Source: Acidimicrobiaceae bacterium (lineage in GTDB: Bacteria > Actinomycetota > Acidimicrobiia > Acidimicrobiales > Poriferisodalaceae). From it: a stretch of 64,000 bases of DNA. Position numbers and translations under genes: made by a program. The notes under the pieces were generated by a model that saw only the letters and a list, made by a program, of their open reading frames with translations, was not told the origin of the DNA and did no database searches. The DNA is taken from assembly GCA_026713105.1 (NCBI GenBank), contig JAPOPC010000100.1:16459-80458 (forward strand). Direction: 5' to 3'. This document shows positions 50,086-58,877 of this stretch, one piece after another (position 1 is the first letter of the stretch; each line of letters begins with the position of its first letter).

Positions 50086-52470
50086 CTAGGCGAGGCCCCG
50101 GACTCGTGACTTGTCGGGATCGTAGAAGGGGTAGCGCACCACCTCGGCCGCGATCCGCTTTTCGTGGCCGTCCAGCTTGCCCACTTCGACGGCGGTGCCG
50201 ATCTCGTTGTAGGGCAGCGTCATGCGGCACAGGGCGATGTTCTTTCCCAGGATGGGGGAGATCGTGCCGCTGGTGATCTCACCGACTTGGTTGCGACCCA
50301 CGAACACGCCGTCGCCAAGCGCCCCAGGCTCGCCGCCGGAGAGTTCCAGCCCAACCAGCCGCCGCTGGGGGTTGTCGCGCCGGTCGAACAGGGCATCACG
50401 ACCGATGAAGTCGTCTTCCTTGGTCTTGAGCGGGACGGTGAAGCCGATCCCCGCCTCGTAGGGGTCGGTCTGGTCGCAGAACTCGTGGCCGGCGAAGACC
50501 AGCCCCGCCTCGATGCGCAGCATGTCGAGCGCGCTGAGGCCCATGGGCACGAGCCCATGGGGCGTGCCGGCCTCGAAGATGGCGTCCCACACGGCCGGGG
50601 CGTCGGAAGGGTGGCAGAACACTTCGTAGCCGAGCTCGCCGGTGTAGCCCGTGCGGGAGACGACGATCGGGATGCCGTCGTAGTCCCCGATCCGCGCGAT
50701 CGCAAAGCGGAACCAGCCCAGCTCGGACACGGTCGGTTGATCGGGTCGGGTCCAGATGACCTCGTCGAGAATGCGGCGGCTGTTGGGACCTTGGACCTGC
50801 AGGTTGTGGAGCTGCTCGGTGGAGTTCCGCACCCACACGCTCAAACCCAGCCGCTCGGCCTGCTCGCGCAGCCAGACCCCGCTGTAGCCGAGCTGGCCGC
50901 CGATCCACCGGAAGTTCTCGCGAGCCAGCCTGAACACCGTGCCGTCGTCGATCATCCCTCCGGTGGGGTGGCACATGGCGGTGTACACCACTTGGCCATC
51001 CGCCAGCTTGCGGACGTTGCGGGTGACGCACGTCTGCATCAGCACTTCGGCATCGGGTCCCGTCACTTCGTATTTGCGCAGCGGCGACAGGTCGATGGCG
51101 GCCGCGGCCTGCCGGCACGCCCAGTACTCCTCGACGGCACCGTGTGCGGTGTAGTGGTCGGCCAGCCAGTAGCCGCAGTACTCGCTGAAGCTGCGCGTCA
51201 GGGCCGATGTGCGGGGGTGGAATCCGGTCTCTTGGGTGAGCTGGGCTTCGGAGTCCGCGGTCATTCTGATCGCCGTCGCTTTCTTGAACATGTTTGCTGC
51301 GGGGTACACCCGGACCGCGATGTCGGTGGGATTCCAGCCGTTGGCAGCGTCGACATCGCAGGGGCACGCAGTGCTGACGCACACCAGGTCCTCCAGCGCC
51401 CGCAGCAGCACATAGTCGCCAGGACGCGACCACGGCTCGTCGAGGTAAATCTGATTCGCGTCGTCCACCTGGGTGTTGTAGAAGAAGTTGATCGCTTCCC
51501 AGCCCCGCCGCGCTGCCACGCCGAAGGGATCGAGGATCGCGTTGATGTTGTCGGTGCAGTTGATGTGGCCGGGGTAGCCCATCTCCTCGTAGTAGCGGGC
51601 GTTGCAGGCCGTGTTGAAGGTGTCGTGGCGGCCCACGGTGTCCTGCACGACCTCGACGAGCGGTTGCATCTTCGCGTTGAAGAACTTCGAGTACAGACCC
51701 GGCATCGGGTAGCTGGCTCCCATCAGCGACCGGGTGATGGTCGCGTCAAGGCAGAGTTCCTCACCCGCCTCGAGATCCGCCACCGCGAAGCACTGGAAGT
51801 CCGAGCACTGCCGTCCCTCAGGGTCCACAACTTGGAACCAATCGCCCTTCGACACCTGGTAGGCGCGAGCGGTGCTGGCCAGCACGGTGAAATCCTGGCT
51901 GGGGTCGGCCAGCGGCGCCGGCAGCATGGGCTCGGCCTCGTCACCGGACTGCTCGCGGCGATGGACGTACGCGATGAGGTCCGTGGGTGGAGCGCCGCCG
52001 TGCGCCGACATGGCGGCGCCGGGCGCTACGACCACGCAGGTGACATCGTCGAGAGCAATCACTCGGGCGGAGATGTTCGCAGGCGTTTCGCCGTCGAGGA
52101 GCCTCAGCGGTGAGGCGGCCTGAATTGCGGGCATATCGATGCCGACGCGCTCAAGACCGGCCCGGACTCGGCGGGCGTCGTGCACCGGGGCCGAGAGGAT
52201 GCCGACTGCGGCGGGATCGGGCCCTTGCGATGCTCGGACGCTGCCGTTGGCGACTTCAAGCAGACCAGGGTCGGACCGTCCGCTGCCATCGAAGGCGACC
52301 AGCTCGCAGGGTTGGCGTCCCTCGGGATCGACGATCTCGAGTTCGTCGCCTGCATCAAGGGCCAGCACTGTCGCTCCGCCGCCAGTGACCCGGTATCTCT
52401 CGACTCCGGGGCCGAGCATCATCAGTCCAGGTACCAGCACCGCGGACTCGTTGTGCAGCAGCAGAGTCAT
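50086..52470 (-). CDS. tdm: Trimethylamine N-oxide demethylase (TMAO aldolase)
   Basis: 794 residues from ATG 52470, whose ATGA overlaps the stop of the gene upstream. Converts TMAO to dimethylamine and formaldehyde. The N-terminal half is a DUF1989-type zinc region; Cys289, Cys305 and Cys369 have the same 16- and 64-residue spacing as the zinc ligands Cys263/279/343 that I recall for Methylocella silvestris Tdm. The C-terminal ~370 residues are a GcvT-type tetrahydrofolate domain that can take the formaldehyde. Adjacent to tmm. Confidence 0.93.
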   Translation of the reverse strand: MTLLLHNESAVLVPGLMMLGPGVERYRVTGGGATVLALDAGDELEIVDPEGRQPCELVAFDGSGRSDPGLLEVANGSVRASQGPDPAAVGILSAPVHDARRVRAGLERVGIDMPAIQAASPLRLLDGETPANISARVIALDDVTCVVVAPGAAMSAHGGAPPTDLIAYVHRREQSGDEAEPMLPAPLADPSQDFTVLASTARAYQVSKGDWFQVVDPEGRQCSDFQCFAVADLEAGEELCLDATITRSLMGASYPMPGLYSKFFNAKMQPLVEVVQDTVGRHDTFNTACNARYYEEMGYPGHINCTDNINAILDPFGVAARRGWEAINFFYNTQVDDANQIYLDEPWSRPGDYVLLRALEDLVCVSTACPCDVDAANGWNPTDIAVRVYPAANMFKKATAIRMTADSEAQLTQETGFHPRTSALTRSFSEYCGYWLADHYTAHGAVEEYWACRQAAAAIDLSPLRKYEVTGPDAEVLMQTCVTRNVRKLADGQVVYTAMCHPTGGMIDDGTVFRLARENFRWIGGQLGYSGVWLREQAERLGLSVWVRNSTEQLHNLQVQGPNSRRILDEVIWTRPDQPTVSELGWFRFAIARIGDYDGIPIVVSRTGYTGELGYEVFCHPSDAPAVWDAIFEAGTPHGLVPMGLSALDMLRIEAGLVFAGHEFCDQTDPYEAGIGFTVPLKTKEDDFIGRDALFDRRDNPQRRLVGLELSGGEPGALGDGVFVGRNQVGEITSGTISPILGKNIALCRMTLPYNEIGTAVEVGKLDGHEKRIAAEVVRYPFYDPDKSRVRGLA

Positions 52471-52898
52471 TTTCGCCGGCCGAGCGGCCCGGAGAAGAAC
52501 CAACGTGGGGGCCCATCGGGTCCGGAACCGTCATCTTCTGCAACGCCCGCGAACATGTTCCACCCGAGCAGGACGACAGCTACCGCAGCGCCGATCACGG
52601 TGATCCACAGGCCGGTGCCCGGATCAGGAGTGCCGTCTGCTGATGGATCAAGGATTTCTCGTACCGCGATCGCGCCTACGAAACCGGCGCCGATCCATGC
52701 GGGGCGCCAGTCGATCTGCACCAGCGCGATCGTCACAATGCAGACGACCAACAGCAGCTGGCCGATCCCGGCGCTGATGCCGCGCACCGTTTCGGTGCCG
52801 ACGAGCCCAGTGCGAGCATCGATGTACCACGGCAAGAACACCGCCGCGCCAGCTACCGCTGTGCACGCCTGAGCGATTCGCGAACGAGCGACTCTCAC
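52467..52898 (-). CDS. Four-helix membrane protein coupled to tdm
   Basis: 143 residues with hydrophobic segments at about 8-25, 42-61, 67-84 and 97-115, and a polar C-terminal tail. No family recognised. Its stop overlaps the tdm ATG by four bases, so its translation is tied to tdm. It may be a transporter accessory or a membrane docking partner (inference). Confidence 0.75.
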   Translation of the reverse strand: MRVARSRIAQACTAVAGAAVFLPWYIDARTGLVGTETVRGISAGIGQLLLVVCIVTIALVQIDWRPAWIGAGFVGAIAVREILDPSADGTPDPGTGLWITVIGAAVAVVLLGWNMFAGVAEDDGSGPDGPPRWFFSGPLGRRK

Positions 52899-52983
52899 AG
52901 CGCCAACCTAAGTCCTCTACGCGCCAGCAGACGCCGCCCCGCCGGCGTCTGCCGCTGTGTAGTTGTGCGTCTGCCGACTGTTG

Positions 52984-53112
52984 TCAGCCGACGACCTGGA
53001 TTGCGATGATGGCGAAGACGATGCAGGCGATGGTGAATACCACCACGCCCATCTCGACAGCCTTGCTGTGACCTTGCAGACCTTGGAATTCGATCTGCTT
53101 GCGTCGAGCCAT
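52984..53112 (-). CDS. 42-residue single-pass membrane protein of the amt-tdm-tmm operon
   Basis: ATG 53112 follows a perfect AGGAGG. A basic/polar N-terminus (MARRKQIEFQGLQGHSKAVE) is followed by one helix (VVVFTIACIVFAIIAIQVVG) to the end. Third of three tiny membrane proteins after the Amt gene. Confidence 0.75.
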   Translation of the reverse strand: MARRKQIEFQGLQGHSKAVEMGVVVFTIACIVFAIIAIQVVG

Positions 53113-53122
53113 GTCAGTCCTC

Positions 53123-53377
53123 CTAGCTGTACTTCTCAGCGAGACGGTCAGCTGCATGGTTCAGCAGCTTGTCCTCACGTGTGGTCACCAAGAATGCAGC
53201 ACCCACCGAGATGGCGATCCCGATGACCGCGAGCACGACCGATGCCGTGTTGCCGCCCGGGCCGAAAGTGAAGTAGCCGGGACACGCGTCATAGAACGCT
53301 GAGCACAAGCGCTCACCGTCGGCACCCTCAACAGCGGATAGGGCTTCTTCCCAGCTGGCGTAGGGGAAGGTGTTCAT
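53123..53377 (-). CDS. 84-residue single-pass membrane protein of the amt-tdm-tmm operon
   Basis: ATG 53377 with AAGGAGG upstream. An acidic N-terminal domain with two Cys (LCSAFYDACPGYF), then a helix (ASVVLAVIGIAISVGAAFLV) and a charged cytoplasmic tail (TTREDKLLNHAADRLAEKYS). Strong start signal; function unknown. Confidence 0.75.
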   Translation of the reverse strand: MNTFPYASWEEALSAVEGADGERLCSAFYDACPGYFTFGPGGNTASVVLAVIGIAISVGAAFLVTTREDKLLNHAADRLAEKYS

Positions 53378-53404
53378 TCAGTCCTCCTTACGTCCTGAAC
53401 GATG

Positions 53405-53536
53405 TCAGTGATCGTGTCGGTGTTGTCCTTGTGCCCGTTGTTGCGCTCGCTTCTGCTTGCCCCAGTACCCGGCGGCGGTAACCAGCAGGTACATGACGAC
53501 AAGCGCAAGAATGAACTGCAACCACGAGGCGGACAC
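53405..53536 (-). CDS. 43-residue single-pass membrane protein with His/Gln-rich tail
   Basis: GTG 53536 lies 5 bases after the amt stop. One helix (FILALVVMYLLVTAAGYW) and a basic tail rich in Gln, Arg and His (GQHRHDH at the end) that could bind metal. Weak ribosome-binding site, so probably dependent on translation of amt. Confidence 0.6.
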   Translation of the reverse strand: MSASWLQFILALVVMYLLVTAAGYWGKQKRAQQRAQGQHRHDH

Positions 53537-53541
53537 CCGAC

Positions 53542-54927
53542 TTAGCGGTTGGCGGCGAGGTCGGCCCGCAGCGTTTCGTCTGCGTCTGACTCCGACCCGT
53601 CGGCGTGGATAATGGGCTCAGCGGCTCGACCGAACTCCGGATAGAAGTCCGTCTCGAACTCGGCCATGTCGAGGCCTTCGACCTCCACTTCGGGCGGCAC
53701 CCGAAGCAGGTTCAGCTTCTTCAGTATCCACGAGGCCCCGTAGCCGGTGACGAACGACAACGCGAAGATCGCCGCGGTACCCACGAGTTGGCCCAAGAAC
53801 GTCGTCTTGACTCCGGCGGCTCCCGTCGGGTAGCCGCCGGCGAAGATGCCGACGAGCATCACACCCCAGAAGCCCATGACGCCGTGGACTGACACCGCTC
53901 CGACTGCATCGTCGATGCGAGCCTTCTGCTCGATCCAGTTGCCCACGCTGTAGGCGAGACCGGCCGAGAAGAACGCCAGGATCAGCACCAGGTTCGGGCT
54001 GTAGATGTCGGCGCCTGCCGAGACAGCCACCACACCGGCCAGTCCACCGGAGACGGTCCAGAACGGATCGCCCTTGGCGAAGATGTAGCCGCCGGCGAAA
54101 CCGCCTGCGAAGCCCATCGTGATGGTGAAGGTGATCGCCGACAGCGTGGCCGGGTTGAAGTAGATGTTCGCCCAGCCCGGCGTGGTGTCGGCCGTGATGG
54201 CCAGGCACGCCGCGTAGAACGCGTAGAACGCCGTGAAGATGATCATCAGCCCCATCAACGTCAAATGGAGGTTGTGGGGCTTGAACGCCCGTGTCCCGCC
54301 ATTCGCGTCGTAGCGCCCGATTCTCGGCCCGAGGTTGAAGAGCACCCCGAGGGCGAAGATTCCGGCGACACCGTGGACAACGCCCGAAGCGGCGAAGTCG
54401 TGGTAGCCGAAGTGGACACTCAGCCAGCCGCCGTAGCTCCAGCCCCACGCGGCAGCGATCACCCAGACGATGCCGCCCATGAGGGCGGTGAGCCAGAGGT
54501 ACGCCGAGATTCGGATTCGCTCTAGCACCGAGCCGGACATGATCGAGCCGGTAGTCCACGAGAACAGCACGAAGGCCGCCCAGAAGACGCCGCTGATGTT
54601 GTCGCCGAGATTTGGCCCCATGGAACCATCCCACGGCAGACCGAAGCCGTCGCCGCAGTAGTAGTCACCCGAGGCGGCTGTGCCACCTCCGTCGGGCGTC
54701 CCGGTGAACTTCAAACCCTCCTGCATGCAGAAGTAGACATACCAACCGACGTAATAGAACGTCGGCGTCACGACGGCGATCGTCATGATGTTCTTCATGG
54801 CCGTCGACATGACGTTCTTGCGTCGACTGACGCCTGCCTCGTAGGTCATGAAACCTACGTGCAGCAGCCACATGATCGCGACCGTGAAGAAGTAGTAAGC
54901 CTCCGTAAACACAACAGAGGTATCCAT
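53542..54927 (-). CDS. amt: Divergent Amt-family channel, probably for ammonium or methylated amine
   Basis: 461 residues from ATG 54927, with GGGGGGAGG upstream (an ATG 15 bases earlier is possible). Eleven or so helices. The Amt twin-His pore is present: Asp177 and His185 (YHDFAASGVVH, the usual 8-residue gap) and His348 (VSVHGVMGFWG). The first 130 residues differ from ordinary Amt (aromatic-rich helices, a YYCGDGFG loop with Cys), and no glnK gene follows. It heads an operon with tdm and tmm, so a methylamine or trimethylamine role is plausible but unproven. Confidence 0.85.
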   Translation of the reverse strand: MDTSVVFTEAYYFFTVAIMWLLHVGFMTYEAGVSRRKNVMSTAMKNIMTIAVVTPTFYYVGWYVYFCMQEGLKFTGTPDGGGTAASGDYYCGDGFGLPWDGSMGPNLGDNISGVFWAAFVLFSWTTGSIMSGSVLERIRISAYLWLTALMGGIVWVIAAAWGWSYGGWLSVHFGYHDFAASGVVHGVAGIFALGVLFNLGPRIGRYDANGGTRAFKPHNLHLTLMGLMIIFTAFYAFYAACLAITADTTPGWANIYFNPATLSAITFTITMGFAGGFAGGYIFAKGDPFWTVSGGLAGVVAVSAGADIYSPNLVLILAFFSAGLAYSVGNWIEQKARIDDAVGAVSVHGVMGFWGVMLVGIFAGGYPTGAAGVKTTFLGQLVGTAAIFALSFVTGYGASWILKKLNLLRVPPEVEVEGLDMAEFETDFYPEFGRAAEPIIHADGSESDADETLRADLAANR

Positions 54928-55185
54928 CGCGCCTCCCCCCATTTTCGGTTTGCGCTTGAGTTCCCCAGCAACCCAACGCCAGACCAAGTTGGGTGAGACC
55001 GTAACACGTTCGCAATGTTCGCCTTGACATCACCCGCGCAATGGGTGGAATTTGAACGTCGTGGGCGGTTTTTGGGTGGGAAGGGCTGATCCGCCGCGCG
55101 CGATTGACGACCAAGGGGCCTGTCCAGTTCCGTGTTGCCGCAGTGCGGGAGACCGCGAAGGGTGTGCTGGACCCGGCTGCTCTGA

Positions 55186-55590
55186 TCAGCCGCCGCCGGT
55201 CCCGCTGACTTGCACTTCGCGAATCTCCCCGGTTCCGGCATGAACCCAGATGGCTGCGTGATGGAGAAAGTCCTCCGTATCACCTTCAGGGTCTCGGACG
55301 GTGAACACCACGACCCAATACGCCGTCGGGGGGAATCCTTGGCGGAGCACCTTGGTCTCAGTCTTGTCCGGTGTGAAGGCGTCGGGGTGTGCGTCGAGTT
55401 CGGCGCGGGCGGTGGCGATGGCCTGGGTTTCCTCGATGTCGACGCCGGAGCAGCTTCCCGGGGCGAACACAAGAAGGATGGCCAGGATCACGCCGACAGC
55501 GATGAGCAGGAGGGGGCGGCCCGGCATCGCATTGAGGCGGCCCTTCAGGCCCTTTGGCGGGTCGGGAGGCATCAACTCGTCTTCAGGCAT
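55186..55590 (-). CDS. Small membrane-anchored protein
   Basis: 134 residues. Helix at about 25-44 (PLLLIAVGVILAILLVFAPG) with a Cys just after (SCSG), then an extracellular-type beta domain with VYWVVVFTVRDPEG-like strands (AYWVVVFTVRDPEGD). No family recognised. Third in a run behind the XRE-cupin regulator. Confidence 0.65.
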   Translation of the reverse strand: MPEDELMPPDPPKGLKGRLNAMPGRPLLLIAVGVILAILLVFAPGSCSGVDIEETQAIATARAELDAHPDAFTPDKTETKVLRQGFPPTAYWVVVFTVRDPEGDTEDFLHHAAIWVHAGTGEIREVQVSGTGGG

Positions 55591-55622
55591 CTTGGCGTCC
55601 TACGGTTCTCGGGCTCTTGAGA

Positions 55623-55850
55623 TCAGGCGTCTCGGGGCGGGCGCACGACGAAGCGCAAGATGACGTAGCCAACCACATGGGTGATGGCGACGAAGGACAC
55701 CCACCACAGCAGGACCGTCTGGCGGTAGCCGCGTTCACGGCATTCCCAGTAGGTGAGACCGACGGCTGCGGCCAAGAGGATCCACAGCAGGAGGCTGCGG
55801 CGGGCGAAGCCGGTGTCGCTGATCCAATCGGCGATGAACATCAAGACCAT
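55623..55850 (-). CDS. 75-residue two-helix membrane protein
   Basis: ATG 55850 with GGGAGGG 7 bases upstream, 4 bases after the regulator gene. Two helices (RRSLLLWILLAAAVGLTYW and VLLWWVSFVAITHVVGYVIL). Probably cotranscribed with the regulator. Function unknown. Confidence 0.65.
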   Translation of the reverse strand: MVLMFIADWISDTGFARRSLLLWILLAAAVGLTYWECRERGYRQTVLLWWVSFVAITHVVGYVILRFVVRPPRDA

Positions 55851-55854
55851 GGCT

Positions 55855-56553
55855 TCACCCTCCCACCGCTCCGCGCGACTCGCTGGCGGGGTACACCTTG
55901 ATGGAGATGAACCGGACCGGCAACTCCACGAGCTCGACCGGCCCGTGGGCAACCTCGCCGTGGATCTGCATGGTGTCGCCCGTGTTCAGCAGGTATGCCT
56001 TGCCGCCGTAGCCGTAGTGCATCGATCCCTCCAGGACATGGAGAAACTCGACGCCCGGATGCTGGTAGAGCGGGAACGCGCCGCCTGGCTCGGTGATGGT
56101 GGTGATCATCGGTTCGATGATCCGGTTGGGTCCCCGCAAGGTGCCGAGATCTTGGTACAGCCGATCCGGTCCGCCGCGGTCGTGGTGGATCTCGTGGCCC
56201 TTGCCGGCCCGCACGATGACCAAGTCATGCTCCTCGTCGAGGCCCCGGAACAAAGCCGTCACCGGAACCTTGGCGGTTGCCGCCAGACGTGCGAGCGTCG
56301 ACAGGCTGGGCGCACTCTGGCCGTGCTCGATCTTGGAGAGCATCCCCAGCGAGATGCCGGCGTCGGTGGCGAAGGACGACATCGTCATGTTCAACGCCTG
56401 ACGGAGCTCTCGCACGCGGCTGCCGACGACTCGGCACAGCTCGGCTGTGGTGAGCGGTGAATCGATGGCTGCTTCTGCGAAGGCCAGTGACTCAGGATCG
56501 CCGATATCGGCGTCCTCCTGCGGGTCCGGGTTCGTTGCCCCGCCATTCGTCAT
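55855..56553 (-). CDS. XRE-family regulator with cupin sensor domain
   Basis: 232 residues. Helix-turn-helix at about 40-100 (VRELRQALNMTMSSFATDAGI, SKIEHGQSAPSLSTL) and a C-terminal cupin at about 150-225 (HPGVEFLHVLEGSMHYGYGG) that would sense a small molecule. Regulators of this type often control polyamine or amine catabolism. It lies upstream of the amt-tdm-tmm run on the same strand, so it is a candidate regulator of it (inference). Confidence 0.88.
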   Translation of the reverse strand: MTNGGATNPDPQEDADIGDPESLAFAEAAIDSPLTTAELCRVVGSRVRELRQALNMTMSSFATDAGISLGMLSKIEHGQSAPSLSTLARLAATAKVPVTALFRGLDEEHDLVIVRAGKGHEIHHDRGGPDRLYQDLGTLRGPNRIIEPMITTITEPGGAFPLYQHPGVEFLHVLEGSMHYGYGGKAYLLNTGDTMQIHGEVAHGPVELVELPVRFISIKVYPASESRGAVGG

Positions 56554-56791
56554 CGCCCCGATAGTGCCAGATAGCGGATGCGAACCGGTACGCCCGCTGC
56601 GGAGGCGGCAGGACCCTCTGCTCCAGCGATCCGGCAGGCGAGAGATTCGTACCGCACCGCATCCCTTGCCAACGTCATAGACGCATCACGGTGAATCCAC
56701 TCGGGAACTGGTCGCAACGTCGCAGAGTCTCCTGCCGCCTCCACAGCTATGACATCTGTGCCTGCCGGCTTGAGTCCTCAATCGCACAGAT

Positions 56792-57772
56792 TCAGAGCTC
56801 GGCGGCTGCGGCGAAGGCGCGCAGCTCGCGCTCAACATCGCCCATGGGCTGGAACGACACCTCGGTGATACCCGCCGCTGCGAGTCGTTCCATGCGCTCG
56901 GGCACCTCGGCGGCATGGCACACGAAGGGGGCGATGCGCAGCGACTCAGGCGTGAGCACCTGGCGGTCGATGGCGTTCAACTGGGTGAGGTGCCCTTCGT
57001 GCAACGACAAGTGCAGCGTGCTCGGGTCCATGTCGCCGGTGATCTCGGCGAAGCGGTCGGCATTTGGAAACGTGTCGAGCCGGGCATCTCGCTGCTCCAG
57101 GAAGGCGTGGTAGGCCACGCTGACACCAGGGCCCGCTGTATCGAGCACGCGTGGCGATTCGATCGACTCGTCGTCGTCCATGATCGTGCCGAAGCCCAGG
57201 AGGATCACATCGTCGATCCCGGTGTAGTCGGCATCGGGGCGCGGCCGCGAGGTGAACACGCCGCAGCCCATCTCGGCCGCTGCGGCGAGGCCTCGGGGGC
57301 CGTTTACTGCCACGATCCATGGCACCTCGATGGGCCGCTCGATTGCTTGGCCCGGCCAGTGCAGCATGCGCGCCGCCCTGCTGTCGACCTCGACGATCTC
57401 ACCTCGAAGCAGTGCTTGGATGTCAGCGACCATGCCGGGGAATTCGGCCCATCGCAACGGCTTCTGACCCATGGCTCGACGACCGGTGAAGCCGGTGCCG
57501 GCACCGATGATGACCCGTTCGGGCCCGACAAGACCGACGAGCGTCGCGATGGCTGCAGCAGTCGTCATCGGGTGTCGCAGCGAAGGAATGAGAACGCCGG
57601 TACCCAGCCGGATGCGATCGGTGCGGACTCCGGCCAGCGCGAGCGTCATCCAGACGTCGAGCTGCAGTGCCGGGGTGTCGTACACCCAAGCGGTCTCGTA
57701 GCCCAGCTCCTCGGCCAGCGCGATGTGGTCGGGAGTCTCGGGAACGGGCGGGAACGCAGCGGAGATTTTCAT
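56792..57772 (-). CDS. Luciferase-like, probably F420-dependent oxidoreductase
   Basis: 326 residues from ATG 57772 (MKISAAFPPVPETPDH), a start that gives the usual family N-terminus. TIM-barrel segments: AEELGYETAWVYDTP, LGTGVLIPSLRHPMTTAAAIATL, VIIGAGTGFTGRRAMG. Bacterial luciferase-like monooxygenase family; in actinobacteria most of this type use F420. Substrate unknown. Divergent from a flavin/F420-binding gene. Confidence 0.85.
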   Translation of the reverse strand: MKISAAFPPVPETPDHIALAEELGYETAWVYDTPALQLDVWMTLALAGVRTDRIRLGTGVLIPSLRHPMTTAAAIATLVGLVGPERVIIGAGTGFTGRRAMGQKPLRWAEFPGMVADIQALLRGEIVEVDSRAARMLHWPGQAIERPIEVPWIVAVNGPRGLAAAAEMGCGVFTSRPRPDADYTGIDDVILLGFGTIMDDDESIESPRVLDTAGPGVSVAYHAFLEQRDARLDTFPNADRFAEITGDMDPSTLHLSLHEGHLTQLNAIDRQVLTPESLRIAPFVCHAAEVPERMERLAAAGITEVSFQPMGDVERELRAFAAAAEL

Positions 57773-57854
57773 GGCGGCAGTCTCGCGGACTGGGCGAAGT
57801 CCATCAGGATCGGCTGGGCTGATCGGATCGGGCCGTGTGTGCGAGGCTGCGCCG

Positions 57855-58262
57855 ATGGAGATTTCCAAAGCGCTCGACTATGTCCGCAAGAACGACCGCG
57901 CGGTGCTGGCTACCAGTGCGCGTGACGGGACACCGCAGCTTTCCCCGGTGACGCTGGCGGTTGTCGACGACACGGTCGTCATGAGCACGCGGGACACGGC
58001 TTTCAAGGTCAAGAACCTGCATCGTGACCCGCAGTCGTGGCTGTGCGTGTTCCCTGAGAAGTGGCTGGGCCGCTGGGTTCAGCTCGAGTGCGAGGCCGAG
58101 ATCATCTCAGGCGAGGCCGCGCTCGACCCGCTCGTCGAGTACTACCGGACGCTGCAAGGCGAGCATCCCGACTGGGACGACTACCGCCGCGCAATGACCG
58201 AAGACAAGCGCTGCTTGGTTCGCTTCCACATCACCAAGGCCGGCCCCGACAAGCACGGCTGA
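57855..58262 (+). CDS. PPOX-class F420/flavin-binding protein
   Basis: 135 residues from ATG 57855 (MEISKALDYVRKNDRAVLAT). Split beta-barrel segments RDGTPQLSPVTLAVVDDTVV and RWVQLECEAEI. Similar in size and pattern to F420-dependent reductases of the pyridoxamine-oxidase fold. Substrate unknown. Confidence 0.82.
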   Translation: MEISKALDYVRKNDRAVLATSARDGTPQLSPVTLAVVDDTVVMSTRDTAFKVKNLHRDPQSWLCVFPEKWLGRWVQLECEAEIISGEAALDPLVEYYRTLQGEHPDWDDYRRAMTEDKRCLVRFHITKAGPDKHG

Positions 58263-58418
58263 ACCTGGACGGCTCAGCGCGGCATTCCACGTGCGCGCAA
58301 TCGCTGGCGTTCACTCCCAGTTGAAGGCTGCGTCGGGCAGGCCTCTGCGGCCCGCCACAGGGTCGCAGTCTCCGCGGGGCAATTCGGCTGGCGGGCGCTG
58401 AGCGCCGCCGTCAGAGCG

Positions 58419-58877
58419 TCAGCTGCTGGGGACCTGCCATTGGACGAGGGTGAACGGCGGGCTGCCGTCGTCGTGGTCTTCGAAGACGGCTTCGACGTCG
58501 CTGCCGATGACGATGTCCTGCATTGGATCGCCGAGCAGGTTGCCCAGCATCCGCAGGTTGTCCGCGTGGGGCAGTTCCACGAGAACGACGATGTAGGGGC
58601 CGTGGTCGGCGAGCACCGGATGCACCGGGTGGTGCACGCGCTGCCAGGAATAGATGCGGGCGCTGGGCTCGACCGCCACCCATTCGACCTCGAACGACTG
58701 GCAGGCGTGGCACATCCAGTCCGGCCCCCATTGGTGGGTGCCGCAATCGGCGCACCGCTGCACCCGAAGTTGGTGTTCGCGCGTGCCCTCCCAATACGGC
58801 AGGTCGAGGCCGTCACGCATCGGTGCTGGCTGCGTCAAGCCTTTCGGCAGGTAGGTGCCCTCGGCCAGCGCACTCAT
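58419..58877 (-). CDS. DUF35-type OB-fold protein with zinc ribbon, partner of thiolase
   Basis: 152 residues. Rubredoxin-like zinc ribbon with Cys in RCADCGTHQW and MCHACQSFE, then an OB-fold that binds acyl-CoA (SWQRVHHPVHP, YIVVLVELP). ATG 58877 overlaps the thiolase stop by four bases (ATGA). Such proteins assemble with thiolase-like lipid-transfer proteins, for instance in the retro-aldol step of steroid side-chain breakdown. Confidence 0.85.
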   Translation of the reverse strand: MSALAEGTYLPKGLTQPAPMRDGLDLPYWEGTREHQLRVQRCADCGTHQWGPDWMCHACQSFEVEWVAVEPSARIYSWQRVHHPVHPVLADHGPYIVVLVELPHADNLRMLGNLLGDPMQDIVIGSDVEAVFEDHDDGSPPFTLVQWQVPSS

